The notes: generated by a model not told the origin, from the sequence alone. A DNA stretch of 15,225 nucleotides from Alphaproteobacteria bacterium UBA1002 (GCA_002291845.1 DBAU01000056.1:1-15225); one strand, 5' to 3'; positions 1 through 5,929 are shown, numbered from the stretch's first letter. Numbers and translations are program-made.

Positions 1-443
1 GATTGCCCCATATTCACATGATCATTGGGATGGACGGGCTTTTTGCTGCCGACCACACCCCCCAGCATTTCAATGGCCCGGTTAGAGATCACTTCATTTG
101 CATTCATATTAGTTTGCGTGCCAGATCCAGTCTGCCAGACCACAAGTGGAAAATGCGCATCAAGTTTGCCTTCCATTACTTCGGTTGCAGCGGAGATAAT
201 CGCCTCCCCCAGAGAGCGATCCAGCACACCAAGCTGCATATTCACGACAGCCGCACTTCGCTTAAGGGTACCCAGCGCACGAATCAGGGGCACTGGCATG
301 GTTTCGCCACCAATTTTAAAATTCATCAAAGAGCGGGATGTCTGTGCGCCCCAGTATTTGTCTGCAGGGACCTCAATTTCACCAAAGCTATCTGTTTCCA
401 TCCGAACCGTAGGCTGAGACTGACGAGCGGCAGAACTAACCAT
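1..443 (-). CDS. fumC: Fumarate hydratase class II, N-terminal part (cut by window edge)
   Basis: Class II fumarase catalyses the reversible hydration of fumarate to L-malate in the TCA cycle; it is an iron-free cytoplasmic homotetramer. Reading the - strand from the ATG at 443 gives 147 codons that run off the left edge. The product begins MVSSAARQSQ and contains ETDSFGEIEVPADKYWGAQT (residues 16-35), then GSGTQTNMNANEVISNRAIE (106-125, the fumarase/aspartase superfamily substrate-binding stretch), then HPNDHVNMGQ (138-147). GSGTQTNMN and the DxFG.IEVPADKYWGAQT opening separate FumC from aspartase and from argininosuccinate lyase. The start is supported by an AAGGGGA Shine-Dalgarno about 7 bases upstream on the - strand. 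The gene is divergent from the transporter at 545, leaving about 100 bases for both promoters. Identification is firm; the catalytic serine loop lies outside the window. Confidence 0.96.
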   Translation of the reverse strand, partial: MVSSAARQSQPTVRMETDSFGEIEVPADKYWGAQTSRSLMNFKIGGETMPVPLIRALGTLKRSAAVVNMQLGVLDRSLGEAIISAATEVMEGKLDAHFPLVVWQTGSGTQTNMNANEVISNRAIEMLGGVVGSKKPVHPNDHVNMGQ

Positions 444-515
444 AATTGATCCCCTTACAAAAATTGTGGCTGAGAGGTAATGCTTCGCTTTGCAAATTTC
501 CAGTCTTTTGTGTAG

Positions 516-535
516 TAAGAGGGGAAACCCTCTTA
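516..535 (+). promoter_or_regulatory. Perfect hairpin with GAAA tetraloop just before the transporter start
   Basis: TAAGAGGG (516-523), GAAA (524-527) and CCCTCTTA (528-535) form an 8-bp perfect stem with a GNRA-type loop, ending 9 bases before the ATG at 545. It contains the only purine-rich Shine-Dalgarno-like stretch upstream of that gene, so folding would hide it. The following TTGTTT gives it a weak resemblance to a terminator/attenuator. Regulation is inferred; the structure itself is plain in the sequence. Confidence 0.5.
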
Positions 536-544
536 TTGTTTCCC

Positions 545-1453
545 ATGCGCCGTTTACCTTTGCCGATCCAGGGCATCCTCTGGATGATCATTACCGGCTT
601 TCTCGCGGTATGTATTTACGGCATGGCCCTGCACCTTCATCGCGCCTTTGGGTTTCACCCCTTTCAGATCGTTTTTTTCTACTGCCTGACCGGGCTGATG
701 TTCTATCTACCTAGCTTATGGCGTCGCCATCTGAGCCTGAAAACCTCTCAGCCAAAGCTTTTTTTGCTTCGTGGTATCTTAGAGTTTACGGGCTTTTCGC
801 TGTCCATTACGGGGCTGACGATGCTACCTATGCCGGTGCACACTTCTTTGAGCTTCACTTCGCCCCTGTTTGGCTCACTTGCTGCGGTGCTATTGCTGCG
901 GGAGCCAAATAATATCCATCGTTGGATTTCGCTATTAATCGGCTTTTGTGGCGTCCTGATTATCAGCCGTCCAGGATCGCAAGCCGCGCATATTCCTCTT
1001 GAGTATGTTGGATGTGTTTTGCTTGCGGCGCTCTCTTTTGCTTTCTGTGGCATCACCATCAAAAAACTCACGGCCACCGAGCCCAATGGTCGCATTGCCT
1101 TTTTTATGATGGTCATGACAGCATTTGTCGCCAGCCCATTTGCATACGGTGTCTGGCAACCGGTGACGGAATCCGCAATTCCCTATTTGCTGGCAATGGG
1201 TGCCATGGTAGCGGCAGTGCAATTCACCGTATCACTTGCGTATTCGAAGGCAGATGTCACTGTGATACTCCCATTTAATTTTCTCAATCTTGTATGGTCA
1301 TCCTTGATTGCATTTTTTATCTTTGATCAGGTGGTGGATGGCTGGACATTCATCGGCGGTCTTATCATTGTTGGTGCTGCGGTTTATGGCATCCGCTATG
1401 CCGGGCGAACGAATGTCAGTGCCACCAGCAGAGCCGCGGCAGGTGGCAGTTAG
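545..1453 (+). CDS. EamA/DMT-superfamily transporter
   Basis: Inner-membrane protein of about 302 residues, the usual length for ten-helix drug/metabolite transporters. It shows hydrophobic segments from end to end (first GILWMIITGFLAVCIYGMAL, last FIGGLIIVGAAVYGI). It has the family's internal repeat of two five-helix halves: TSPLFGSLAAVLLLREP followed by a GVLIISRPG loop in the first half, and an LPFNFLNLVWSSLIAFFIFDQ region followed by GGLIIVGA in the second half. Members export amino acids, nucleobases or other small metabolites; the substrate cannot be read from sequence. The frame stays open upstream to a TTG at 446, but that extension is not hydrophobic in the expected way and overlaps the fumC promoter region, so ATG 545 (MRRLPLPIQ) is preferred. 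No strong Shine-Dalgarno precedes 545 apart from one buried in the hairpin at 516-535. No operon partner. Confidence 0.85.
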   Translation: MRRLPLPIQGILWMIITGFLAVCIYGMALHLHRAFGFHPFQIVFFYCLTGLMFYLPSLWRRHLSLKTSQPKLFLLRGILEFTGFSLSITGLTMLPMPVHTSLSFTSPLFGSLAAVLLLREPNNIHRWISLLIGFCGVLIISRPGSQAAHIPLEYVGCVLLAALSFAFCGITIKKLTATEPNGRIAFFMMVMTAFVASPFAYGVWQPVTESAIPYLLAMGAMVAAVQFTVSLAYSKADVTVILPFNFLNLVWSSLIAFFIFDQVVDGWTFIGGLIIVGAAVYGIRYAGRTNVSATSRAAAGGS

Positions 1454-1611
1454 TTTCTGTATTCAAAAAGCTGAACCCTCGTATCACAACCACGTGAAAA
1501 AATACCCCCTAATTAACGAAAGCTTTACCCTTTCAGCGTAGTTATCTTTACAACTTTAGATATTCTCTGTGTTCACCTCATCAACCCAGATATGCAGGAT
1601 ACGAGGATTAT

Positions 1612-3273
1612 ATGTTTCTTTCACGCCAGAAAGCTCATGCTCAAAATCACGTCGTTTCACCTGAAGCGTTGGAGGCCATATCATCGCCGGTCATGTTGAC
1701 GGATGAGCAGGGGGTAATTCTCTATGCCAATCCGGCCATGCACCATGTCTTTTCGTCTTTAGATACGGCAGTAAAGGCAACTATACCGCAGTTTTGCCAA
1801 AGCAAACTCGCTGGGCAAAATATCTTGGAGCTTTATGCCGCATCTGGAATGAAGCCGGAATTTCCCGAGCATGCAGGTGAGAGCAGCAATGAATCGCTTC
1901 GCATCGCGGGCGTACTTTTAAACCTTCGCATCACCTCGCTATCTCATCCGCAGGGCTATACGATTGAATATCAGGACGCCAAAGCGCGAGAGCATGCGGC
2001 TGAGGCTGCGGCGATTGATCGCTCTCAGGCCGTTATTCACTTTCAAATGGATGGCATCATCACGGATGCGAATGAATATTTTCTGGCCGCGATGGGCTAC
2101 AGCTTGCCAGAAATTGTTGGGAAACATCACCGCATGTTTTTGAATCCATCTCAGGCCAAAAGCGCGGCGTATCAGGAATTATGGGAAAAACTTAACCGCG
2201 GAGAATTTGCCGCCGGAGAATTCCAGCGCTTTGGCAAGGGTGGCAAAGAGGTGTGGATCCAGGCGACATATACCCCCATTCTCGATGCGCAGGGAAAGCC
2301 CTACAAAGTCATCAAGTTTGCGTCAGATATTTCCGCTCAAAAATTTGCAAATGCAGATGCCAAGGGACAGCTAGACGCTATTCGTAAATCGCAGGCGGTG
2401 ATCGAATTTAATCTGGATGGAACCATTACGGATGCGAATGAGAATTTCCTCTCCACATTGGGATACACGCTCGACGAAGTGAAAGGCCGCCACCACCGCA
2501 TGTTTGTTGATCCGGCAGAAGCAGCCCTGCCGTCTTATCAGGCGTTGTGGGATAAGCTGGCGCGTGGGGAGTTTGATTCCAACACCTATCGCCGCATTAA
2601 AAAGAACGGTGAGGAGTGCTGGATTCAGGCCTCCTATAACCCGATTTTTGACCCCGCTGGCCGTCCGTGTAAAGTAGTGAAATACGCCTCTGACATTACC
2701 AAAACCATTCAAGCCGTAAAAATTGCAGAGGCCTCTGTGCATGATCTCTCCTCGATTGCCGCGGCAGTAGAGGAAATGACCGCCTCCATCGGTGAAATCG
2801 CCAAAAATATGAGCATGTCGAAGAATGCGTCATCCAGTATCCTCAGCGAATCAAATCAGTCGAGCACAGCCGCACAGAGCCTGAGCGCCAAAATGCGCGA
2901 CATGCAAGGCATTGTGGAGCTGATCAACGGCATTGCCTCGCAGGTCAATCTGCTGGCGCTCAACGCCACCATCGAGGCGGCACGGGCAGGGGAAGCCGGC
3001 AAAGGCTTCGCCGTGGTGGCCGCCGAAGTAAAAAGCCTCGCCAGCCAGACCACCAAAGCCACCGAGGACATCTCACGGCAGATCAAAGAAATCCAGCTCT
3101 CCTCCAACGAGGTAGCCTCCAGCATCGCCAGCATCACCAACGCCGCCTCCAGCGTGGATCAATACGTCACCGGCGTCGCCACCGCCATCGAAGAGCAAAC
3201 CGCCGTGACGCAGGAAATCTCCTCCAACGTCCAAAAAGTCAGCCGCTCGATGCAGTCGATTGTGAATCGGTAA
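1612..3273 (+). CDS. Soluble methyl-accepting chemotaxis protein with PAS domains
   Basis: Cytoplasmic chemoreceptor of 553 residues: no hydrophobic membrane segment and no HAMP domain. Order: a PAS-like domain (about 16-125, with SSPVMLTDEQGVILYANPAM), a second PAS (about 140-245), a third PAS (about 260-367), then the coiled-coil signalling domain (about 375-553). The signalling tip has the hallmark NLLALNATIEAARAGEAGKG followed by FAVVAAEVKSLA, which docks CheA/CheW. PAS 2 and 3 are near copies: both have SQAVI, DANE.FL, HHRMF, LW.KL.RGEF, WIQA.Y.PI and a conserved DI end. Such HHRMF-type PAS receptors sense redox or metabolic state in related proteins (some bind haem or flavin); the ligand here is unknown. 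No C-terminal NWETF-like CheR/CheB tether. A GAGGA Shine-Dalgarno lies just upstream of ATG 1612. No other chemotaxis gene is in the window. GC content rises sharply after about 2880. Confidence 0.93.
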   Translation: MFLSRQKAHAQNHVVSPEALEAISSPVMLTDEQGVILYANPAMHHVFSSLDTAVKATIPQFCQSKLAGQNILELYAASGMKPEFPEHAGESSNESLRIAGVLLNLRITSLSHPQGYTIEYQDAKAREHAAEAAAIDRSQAVIHFQMDGIITDANEYFLAAMGYSLPEIVGKHHRMFLNPSQAKSAAYQELWEKLNRGEFAAGEFQRFGKGGKEVWIQATYTPILDAQGKPYKVIKFASDISAQKFANADAKGQLDAIRKSQAVIEFNLDGTITDANENFLSTLGYTLDEVKGRHHRMFVDPAEAALPSYQALWDKLARGEFDSNTYRRIKKNGEECWIQASYNPIFDPAGRPCKVVKYASDITKTIQAVKIAEASVHDLSSIAAAVEEMTASIGEIAKNMSMSKNASSSILSESNQSSTAAQSLSAKMRDMQGIVELINGIASQVNLLALNATIEAARAGEAGKGFAVVAAEVKSLASQTTKATEDISRQIKEIQLSSNEVASSIASITNAASSVDQYVTGVATAIEEQTAVTQEISSNVQKVSRSMQSIVNR

Positions 3274-3280
3274 GAGAAGC

Positions 3281-3301
3281 AGCCCGAATAAGGCTTTTTT
3301 T
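3281..3301 (+). terminator. Probable rho-independent terminator after the chemoreceptor
   Basis: AGCC (3281-3284) and GGCT (3292-3295) form a short 4-bp stem followed by a run of T to 3301. It starts 7 bases after the chemoreceptor stop codon. The stem is short, so strength is uncertain, but position and U-tract fit. Confidence 0.5.
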
Positions 3302-3323
3302 ATGGTGGGACATTGTAGACGCT

Positions 3324-3461
3324 ATGCGAACCTGCGAGAAGATGAAAACCTTAGTAATTACAGTGGCTGGCATACCTTATGTGTATAGATTGAAGCGAGT
3401 TGGATATTTAGAGAAAATTGGATTAGCTAAACTTTTAAAGATACTAAAACAGCTAAAATAA
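3324..3461 (+). CDS. Possible small basic protein (45 codons)
   Basis: Short open frame from ATG 3324 to TAA 3461. The product begins MRTCEKMKTLVITVAGIPYV and ends in a lysine-rich helix-like tail (EKIGLAKLLKILKQLK), giving a cationic, amphipathic peptide. A second possible start is ATG 3342, preceded by GCGAGAAG, a better ribosome-binding site than that of 3324. It lies between the chemoreceptor terminator and the two AT-rich - strand genes, ending 8 bases before the 3' end of the 232-residue gene (convergent). It is not similar to any family I recognise and may be chance; the composition and a weak ribosome-binding site are the only support. Confidence 0.22.
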   Translation: MRTCEKMKTLVITVAGIPYVYRLKRVGYLEKIGLAKLLKILKQLK

Positions 3462-3468
3462 TAATTCC

Positions 3469-4167
3469 TTATTGATTTGATGTTAGTTCAAAAACTTGGT
3501 CGTATCCTGTTTTGAAAACAAAGATTTTTTGAAAGGTAGTTGACTCAATTTTAGGAAGCATATTGCTAGATATTATTTGGTCTTGAGCGAAATTGATAAA
3601 ATCTATCACTATTAGCAACCAATACTCATCACATAACTTATATTCTTTTGCCTTTTTTTCCTTCTCGCTAATAATTTCAATTAATCTCTCTTTATCAAGC
3701 ATTGGTATTGAGTAAGCTTGAGTAAGGCGCCATTCTGCATCATCATATTCATTTGAATTATAGTAAACATAAGAAAGTTCTGGGATATTTTTAAATAAGT
3801 GAGGCGCTATAGGACCCGAATCTTTTTTGCTTAGCTGCAATACAAAATCTGCAATTCGTTCGCTTAATTGTTTTGCGCTTTGAATGAAATTGAACCCAAA
3901 TGAAACCTCTATATTGCTTCCACCCCTTTCCTTATAAATTTTATGAGATTCTTTTATGACTTTTCTTCGAATTGGATCTTGACGTTGTTCGCTTTCCAGT
4001 AACTTACCGTCTTTAAGATAAAAATTTGTTATCTCTATGCCTATGTTTTTGCTAGATCTTATATGTACATCAGGAGAATCTTTATAGACAATGTCTCCTT
4101 CTGGAAGAGAGGATGCTTGCTTAAATTTCTCAAAATAATGTTTTTCAATTTCTTGCGTTCTACTCAT
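3469..4167 (-). CDS. Hypothetical protein, possible PD-(D/E)xK-like nuclease fold
   Basis: Protein of 232 residues, soluble, with no signal peptide or membrane segment. I do not recognise the family with certainty. Near the N-terminus it has SPDV (31-34) followed by IGIEIT (42-47), a D...E-x-x pattern with a helix before it (EIEKHYFEKF, 6-15), reminiscent of the PD-(D/E)xK nuclease core. The lysine is replaced by T47, so this is only a hint. Further on are a GGSNIEVSFGF stretch, an aromatic segment ELSYVYYNSNEYDDAEWRL, a charged helix around residues 160-175 (LIEIISEKEKKAKEYK) and EYWLLIVIDF. The gene is markedly AT-rich and uses A/T-ending codons, unlike its neighbours. It is 37 bases downstream of the 125-residue gene on the same strand, so the two may form one unit. 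It sits beside a tRNA-derived repeat, which suggests acquisition by transfer. Start ATG 4167 has only a weak ribosome site. Confidence 0.7.
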   Translation of the reverse strand: MSRTQEIEKHYFEKFKQASSLPEGDIVYKDSPDVHIRSSKNIGIEITNFYLKDGKLLESEQRQDPIRRKVIKESHKIYKERGGSNIEVSFGFNFIQSAKQLSERIADFVLQLSKKDSGPIAPHLFKNIPELSYVYYNSNEYDDAEWRLTQAYSIPMLDKERLIEIISEKEKKAKEYKLCDEYWLLIVIDFINFAQDQIISSNMLPKIESTTFQKIFVFKTGYDQVFELTSNQ

Positions 4168-4204
4168 ATTTACTCAAAGCTCTTTAGTACAATAGCTTTA
4201 TTAT

Positions 4205-4582
4205 CTATTTTAAGTCGGCAGAACGAGGAAAATGCTTTAAAGCCTTATCAAGCATAGCCAAATCTTCTTTTGGAAATGGAGTAAATTCAGGAAATGACCT
4301 TGCCTCTTTTTCTGAAATGAAATTAATGGCTTCAATAAGTCCATTCTGCCAAAATAGAATAACGCTACAATTGTTTATTTCTTCGCTTATATAAGCACAG
4401 TTACCAAATTCTGGTTTGGGCTTATGTTTGGCATTAAGTTGTTTTTCATACTCATCACTAAATCGTGGAATCGTCCCAAGCGGAGAAGCGTAAGCCGTTC
4501 CATCAATAATCTCGTTTATGTAATAAACTGTGATATTAGCCAATCTTTTTGGCGTTTTTTTGAATAAACTTAATATGGACAT
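4205..4582 (-). CDS. Hypothetical protein, AT-rich accessory gene
   Basis: Protein of 125 residues with no recognised domain, signal peptide or membrane helix. It starts MSILSLFKKTPKRLANITVY, has a mixed beta-like middle (ITVYYINEIIDGTAY, NCSVILFWQNGLIEAINFI) and ends in a charged helical tail (KEDLAMLDKALKHF). It contains two cysteines (NCAY, NCSV). It precedes the 232-residue gene in the same direction and shares its low GC content, so the pair is probably one transferred unit. The start at ATG 4582 follows AAAGAAA, a weak ribosome site. It could be an immunity or accessory partner of the next gene, but nothing in the sequence proves that. Confidence 0.6.
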   Translation of the reverse strand: MSILSLFKKTPKRLANITVYYINEIIDGTAYASPLGTIPRFSDEYEKQLNAKHKPKPEFGNCAYISEEINNCSVILFWQNGLIEAINFISEKEARSFPEFTPFPKEDLAMLDKALKHFPRSADLK

Positions 4583-4643
4583 ATTTGATTTCTTTATTGG
4601 TTCGACTGTATCAGGTCATTTTAGCCAAAAAAGCTACCTAATC

Positions 4644-4676
4644 AACAAATAATCAATAACTTATTTGTTCGAACAA
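4644..4676. repeat. AT-rich inverted repeat and adjoining 12-bp palindrome
   Basis: AACAAATAA (4644-4652) and TTATTTGTT (4661-4669) are perfect 9-bp inverted arms around an 8-base loop. Overlapping the right arm is the perfect palindrome TTGTTCGAACAA (4665-4676), which abuts the 19-bp tRNA-derived repeat. They lie 60-95 bases upstream of the start of the 125-residue - strand gene, so they could be an operator, or arm-type binding sites at an old recombination junction. Confidence 0.5.
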
Positions 4677-4694
4677 TGGCGGAGAGGGCGGGAT
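4676..4694. repeat. 19-bp duplicate of the tRNA-Ser 3' end (att-like site)
   Basis: These 19 bases, starting ATGGCGGAGAGG, are identical to 4843-4861, which hold the 3' acceptor arm (including CCA) and part of the T-arm of the tRNA-Ser gene. The two copies are in the same orientation and 167 bases apart, and diverge at the base after the match. A direct repeat of a tRNA 3' end is the classic footprint of integrase-mediated insertion. The AT-rich genes lie on the far side of this copy, not between the copies, so an intact element is not present; the site looks like a remnant. Confidence 0.6.
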
Positions 4695-4810
4695 GTACTC
4701 GGCCTGCGGCCTGCGTTGCACATGCTAAGCGCGCCTTTCGCTTCGCTCGGGCTTGCTAAGCATTGTGTCGAACCCGGTCGTGGGTGCTTATCAGCCCGGC
4801 CTTTGCCATA

Positions 4811-4842
4811 AAAAAAAGCCACCTCGTAAGGCGGCTTTTTTT
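4811..4842 (-). terminator. Bidirectional-looking terminator downstream of tRNA-Ser
   Basis: A-run, GCC, ACCTCGTAAGGC, GGC, T-run. On the - strand this folds as GCCGCCT, loop TACG, AGGTGGC (7 bp with one G-U) followed by a run of U, right after the tRNA 3' end. The flanking A and T tracts would also let it work in the other direction. Confidence 0.8.
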
Positions 4843-4843
4843 A

Positions 4844-4934
4844 TGGCGGAGAGGGCGGGATTCGAACCCGCGAGACGGGTTCGCCGTCTACACACTTTCC
4901 AGGCGTGCGCCTTCGACCACTCGGCCACCTCTCC
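4844..4934 (-). tRNA. tRNA-Ser (anticodon GGA)
   Basis: On the - strand the gene starts GGAGAGGTGGCCGAGTGG (acceptor stem and D-arm). It continues with anticodon arm CACGC-CTGGAAA-GTGTG (anticodon GGA at 4900-4898), a long class II variable arm (GACGGCGAACCCGTC, pairing on itself), T-arm with GTTCGAATC, and acceptor CCTCTCC plus G. CCA is encoded (4846-4844). The 91-base length and long variable arm are as expected for tRNA-Ser reading UCC/UCU. A TTGACA-like -35 box lies at 4978-4973 on the - strand and the terminator at 4811-4842 follows. Confidence 0.97.
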
Positions 4935-5026
4935 GCATCGGAAGCAGGAGGGATGCCAGATTGCGGCTGTATTGTCAACGCTGAGGCGCACACGCGGCGC
5001 CCGTATCCGGCAGGCACGGGGAAAAC

Positions 5027-5488
5027 TCAGACGTTTGCGTCAGAGGGCGGGCCGTACAGCTGATCCGCCCGGCCACGGAAGGCGGTGACCATTTTCTCTG
5101 TGGCGCGGGAGAATAGCGCGCCGATCAGCGTTTCCAGCCAGCGCGAGCTGAAGCGGAAATCGAGGTCGAACTCGATGCGCGTCTGGCCGTCCTCCGCCTC
5201 GCTGAAGCGCCAATGATTCACCAGATGATGAAACGGCCCCTTCACCATGGTCACATCGATGGCCTCCGGCCGCCGCAGATCCACGCGCGAAGTATAGCTC
5301 TCGCGGATGCCCTTGAAGGCGATCACCAGCTCCGCCACCATGTAGCCCTCACCCCGCTCATGAATACGCGCCGCCCGGCACCAGGGAAGAAATTGCGGGT
5401 ATTTCTCCACATCCGCCACCAGATCGAACAGCTGCTCGCGGGAATAAGGCACCAGCATCGTTTCACGGTAAGCGGGCATAAAAGGCAT
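5027..5488 (-). CDS. COQ10/RatA-type START-domain protein
   Basis: Protein of 153 residues covering one START/polyketide-cyclase-like domain. Visible family features are VPYSREQLFDLVADVEKYPQ followed by FLPWCRAARI (about 13-42), then VAELVIAFKGIRESYTSRV, a KGPFHHL..HWRF stretch near the middle and the C-terminal FEFDLDFRFSSRWLE-type strand/helix (here IEFDLDFRFSSRWLETLIG). In eukaryotes and bacteria this family binds ubiquinone or a precursor and is needed for efficient respiration; the E. coli relative RatA was also described as a ribosome-association inhibitor, so annotation as a toxin would be misleading here. Linkage to lipA is common in Alphaproteobacteria. Two starts are possible, ATG 5488 (MPFMPAYRE) and ATG 5479 (MPAYRE); neither has a clear Shine-Dalgarno. 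The gene is - strand, upstream of the tRNA. Confidence 0.88.
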   Translation of the reverse strand: MPFMPAYRETMLVPYSREQLFDLVADVEKYPQFLPWCRAARIHERGEGYMVAELVIAFKGIRESYTSRVDLRRPEAIDVTMVKGPFHHLVNHWRFSEAEDGQTRIEFDLDFRFSSRWLETLIGALFSRATEKMVTAFRGRADQLYGPPSDANV

Positions 5489-5502
5489 GGGTTGTGGTGC
5501 GT

Positions 5503-5588
5503 TCAGGAAGCTTGTCGCACCGGATTACGTTTGAGGGCAAAAAAGCAGAGAATCAAAAAAAACGCATCATATATTTTTGTGCTCCCCT
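5503..5588 (-). pseudogene. Decayed fragment of the 3' end of the neighbouring membrane-protein gene
   Basis: Read on the - strand, this stretch encodes KIYDAFFLILCFFALKRNP followed by VRQAS and a stop. It matches the C-terminal NFYDALLWILCFFAVELNQ plus VRR of the membrane protein at 6227-6769. The DNA also matches: GCAAAAAAGCAGAG is identical at 5537-5550 and 6267-6280, and about 14 of the next 20 bases agree. Upstream in this frame there is a TAG stop and no start, so it is not a working gene. It looks like the left-over end of a tandem duplicate of that gene. Confidence 0.6.
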
Positions 5589-5598
5589 ACGCCTTTGA

Positions 5599-5646
5599 TT
5601 GACAAGAGGAAAGATTCACGGCAGCATATCTACCGACCGTTCGGTA
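5599..5646 (+). promoter_or_regulatory. Promoter-like region with TetR-type operator palindrome before the bufferin-like gene
   Basis: A consensus -35 hexamer TTGACA is at 5599-5604. No perfect -10 is present at 17 bases; CATATC/TATCTA at 5625-5632 is the nearest, with long spacing. TACCGA (5631-5636), CCGT, TCGGTA (5641-5646) is a perfect 6-bp inverted repeat with a 4-base spacer, of the kind bound by TetR-family repressors. It ends 27 bases before ATG 5674 and would overlap a start site, so repression is a reasonable inference. No regulator gene is in the window. No GTAACC/CGAA-type SigF promoter, as known for Caulobacter bufferin genes, was seen. Confidence 0.45.
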
Positions 5647-5673
5647 TTTACGTTCATATATTTGAGATATTTT

Positions 5674-5928
5674 ATGAAAAAAACCATTGGCTTACTCATA
5701 CTGGCAGCGCTTGCCAGCGCCAGCGTTGCAGAACCATCAGCTCCCGAAGAGGCCAACGACGCGCCTGAAAAATGCTATGGCATCGCGAAGGCCGAAAAAA
5801 ATGACTGTTCTTCAAAAGATGGAAGTCATTCATGCGCAGGCTATGCGACGAAAGACCGAGATAAAAACACGTGGATTTATCTACCCAAAGGTGTCTGCGA
5901 TAAAATTGCAGGTGGTGAAAAAGGCTAA
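5674..5928 (+). CDS. DUF2282/BufA1-like small secreted protein (putative bufferin-type metallophore precursor)
   Basis: Precursor of 84 residues. MKKTIGLLILAALASASVAE is a signal peptide, followed by an acidic linker and a core with four cysteines at 34, 45, 54 and 75: EKCYGIAKAEKNDC (32-45), GSHSCAGYATKD (50-61), WIYLPKGVCDKIAGG (67-81). This is the pattern of DUF2282 proteins (EKCYGIAKAGKNDC..SHSCAG..KGTCEKI). Caulobacter DUF2282 members were shown to be bufferins, copper-binding periplasmic peptides whose cysteines are modified by a DUF692/MNIO enzyme (BufB) with BufC. Here no bufB or bufC follows; the next gene is a membrane protein one base later. The family's usual AGKND reads AEKND. 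ATG 5674 is chosen over an upstream in-frame TTG at 5599 because it begins the signal peptide and the TTG lies in the -35 box. Copper binding and modification are inferred from family only. Confidence 0.82.
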   Translation: MKKTIGLLILAALASASVAEPSAPEEANDAPEKCYGIAKAEKNDCSSKDGSHSCAGYATKDRDKNTWIYLPKGVCDKIAGGEKG

Positions 5929-5929
5929 C

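Noticed and set aside
3..449. Open frames on the + strand across the fumC region
   Set aside because: The - strand encodes an unmistakable class II fumarase; the + frames are antisense shadows.
2371..2742. Long - strand open frame inside the chemoreceptor gene
   Set aside because: Antisense shadow of the duplicated PAS domain; a similar shadow occurs over the other copy.
4695..4843. Second tRNA or small element between the two 19-bp repeats
   Set aside because: No cloverleaf can be drawn and no open frame of interest; only short repeated words (GGCCTGC, TGCTAAGC) and the tRNA terminator.
4753..5088. Open frame with ERAGFEPARR-like product across the tRNA
   Set aside because: It is translation through the tRNA-Ser gene and its flank; AGFEP-type products from tRNA T-arms are a known annotation artefact.
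5027..5488. Type II toxin RatA with an antitoxin
   Set aside because: No RatB-like partner is adjacent, and the lipA-linked START protein is better explained as a ubiquinone-binding COQ10 homologue.
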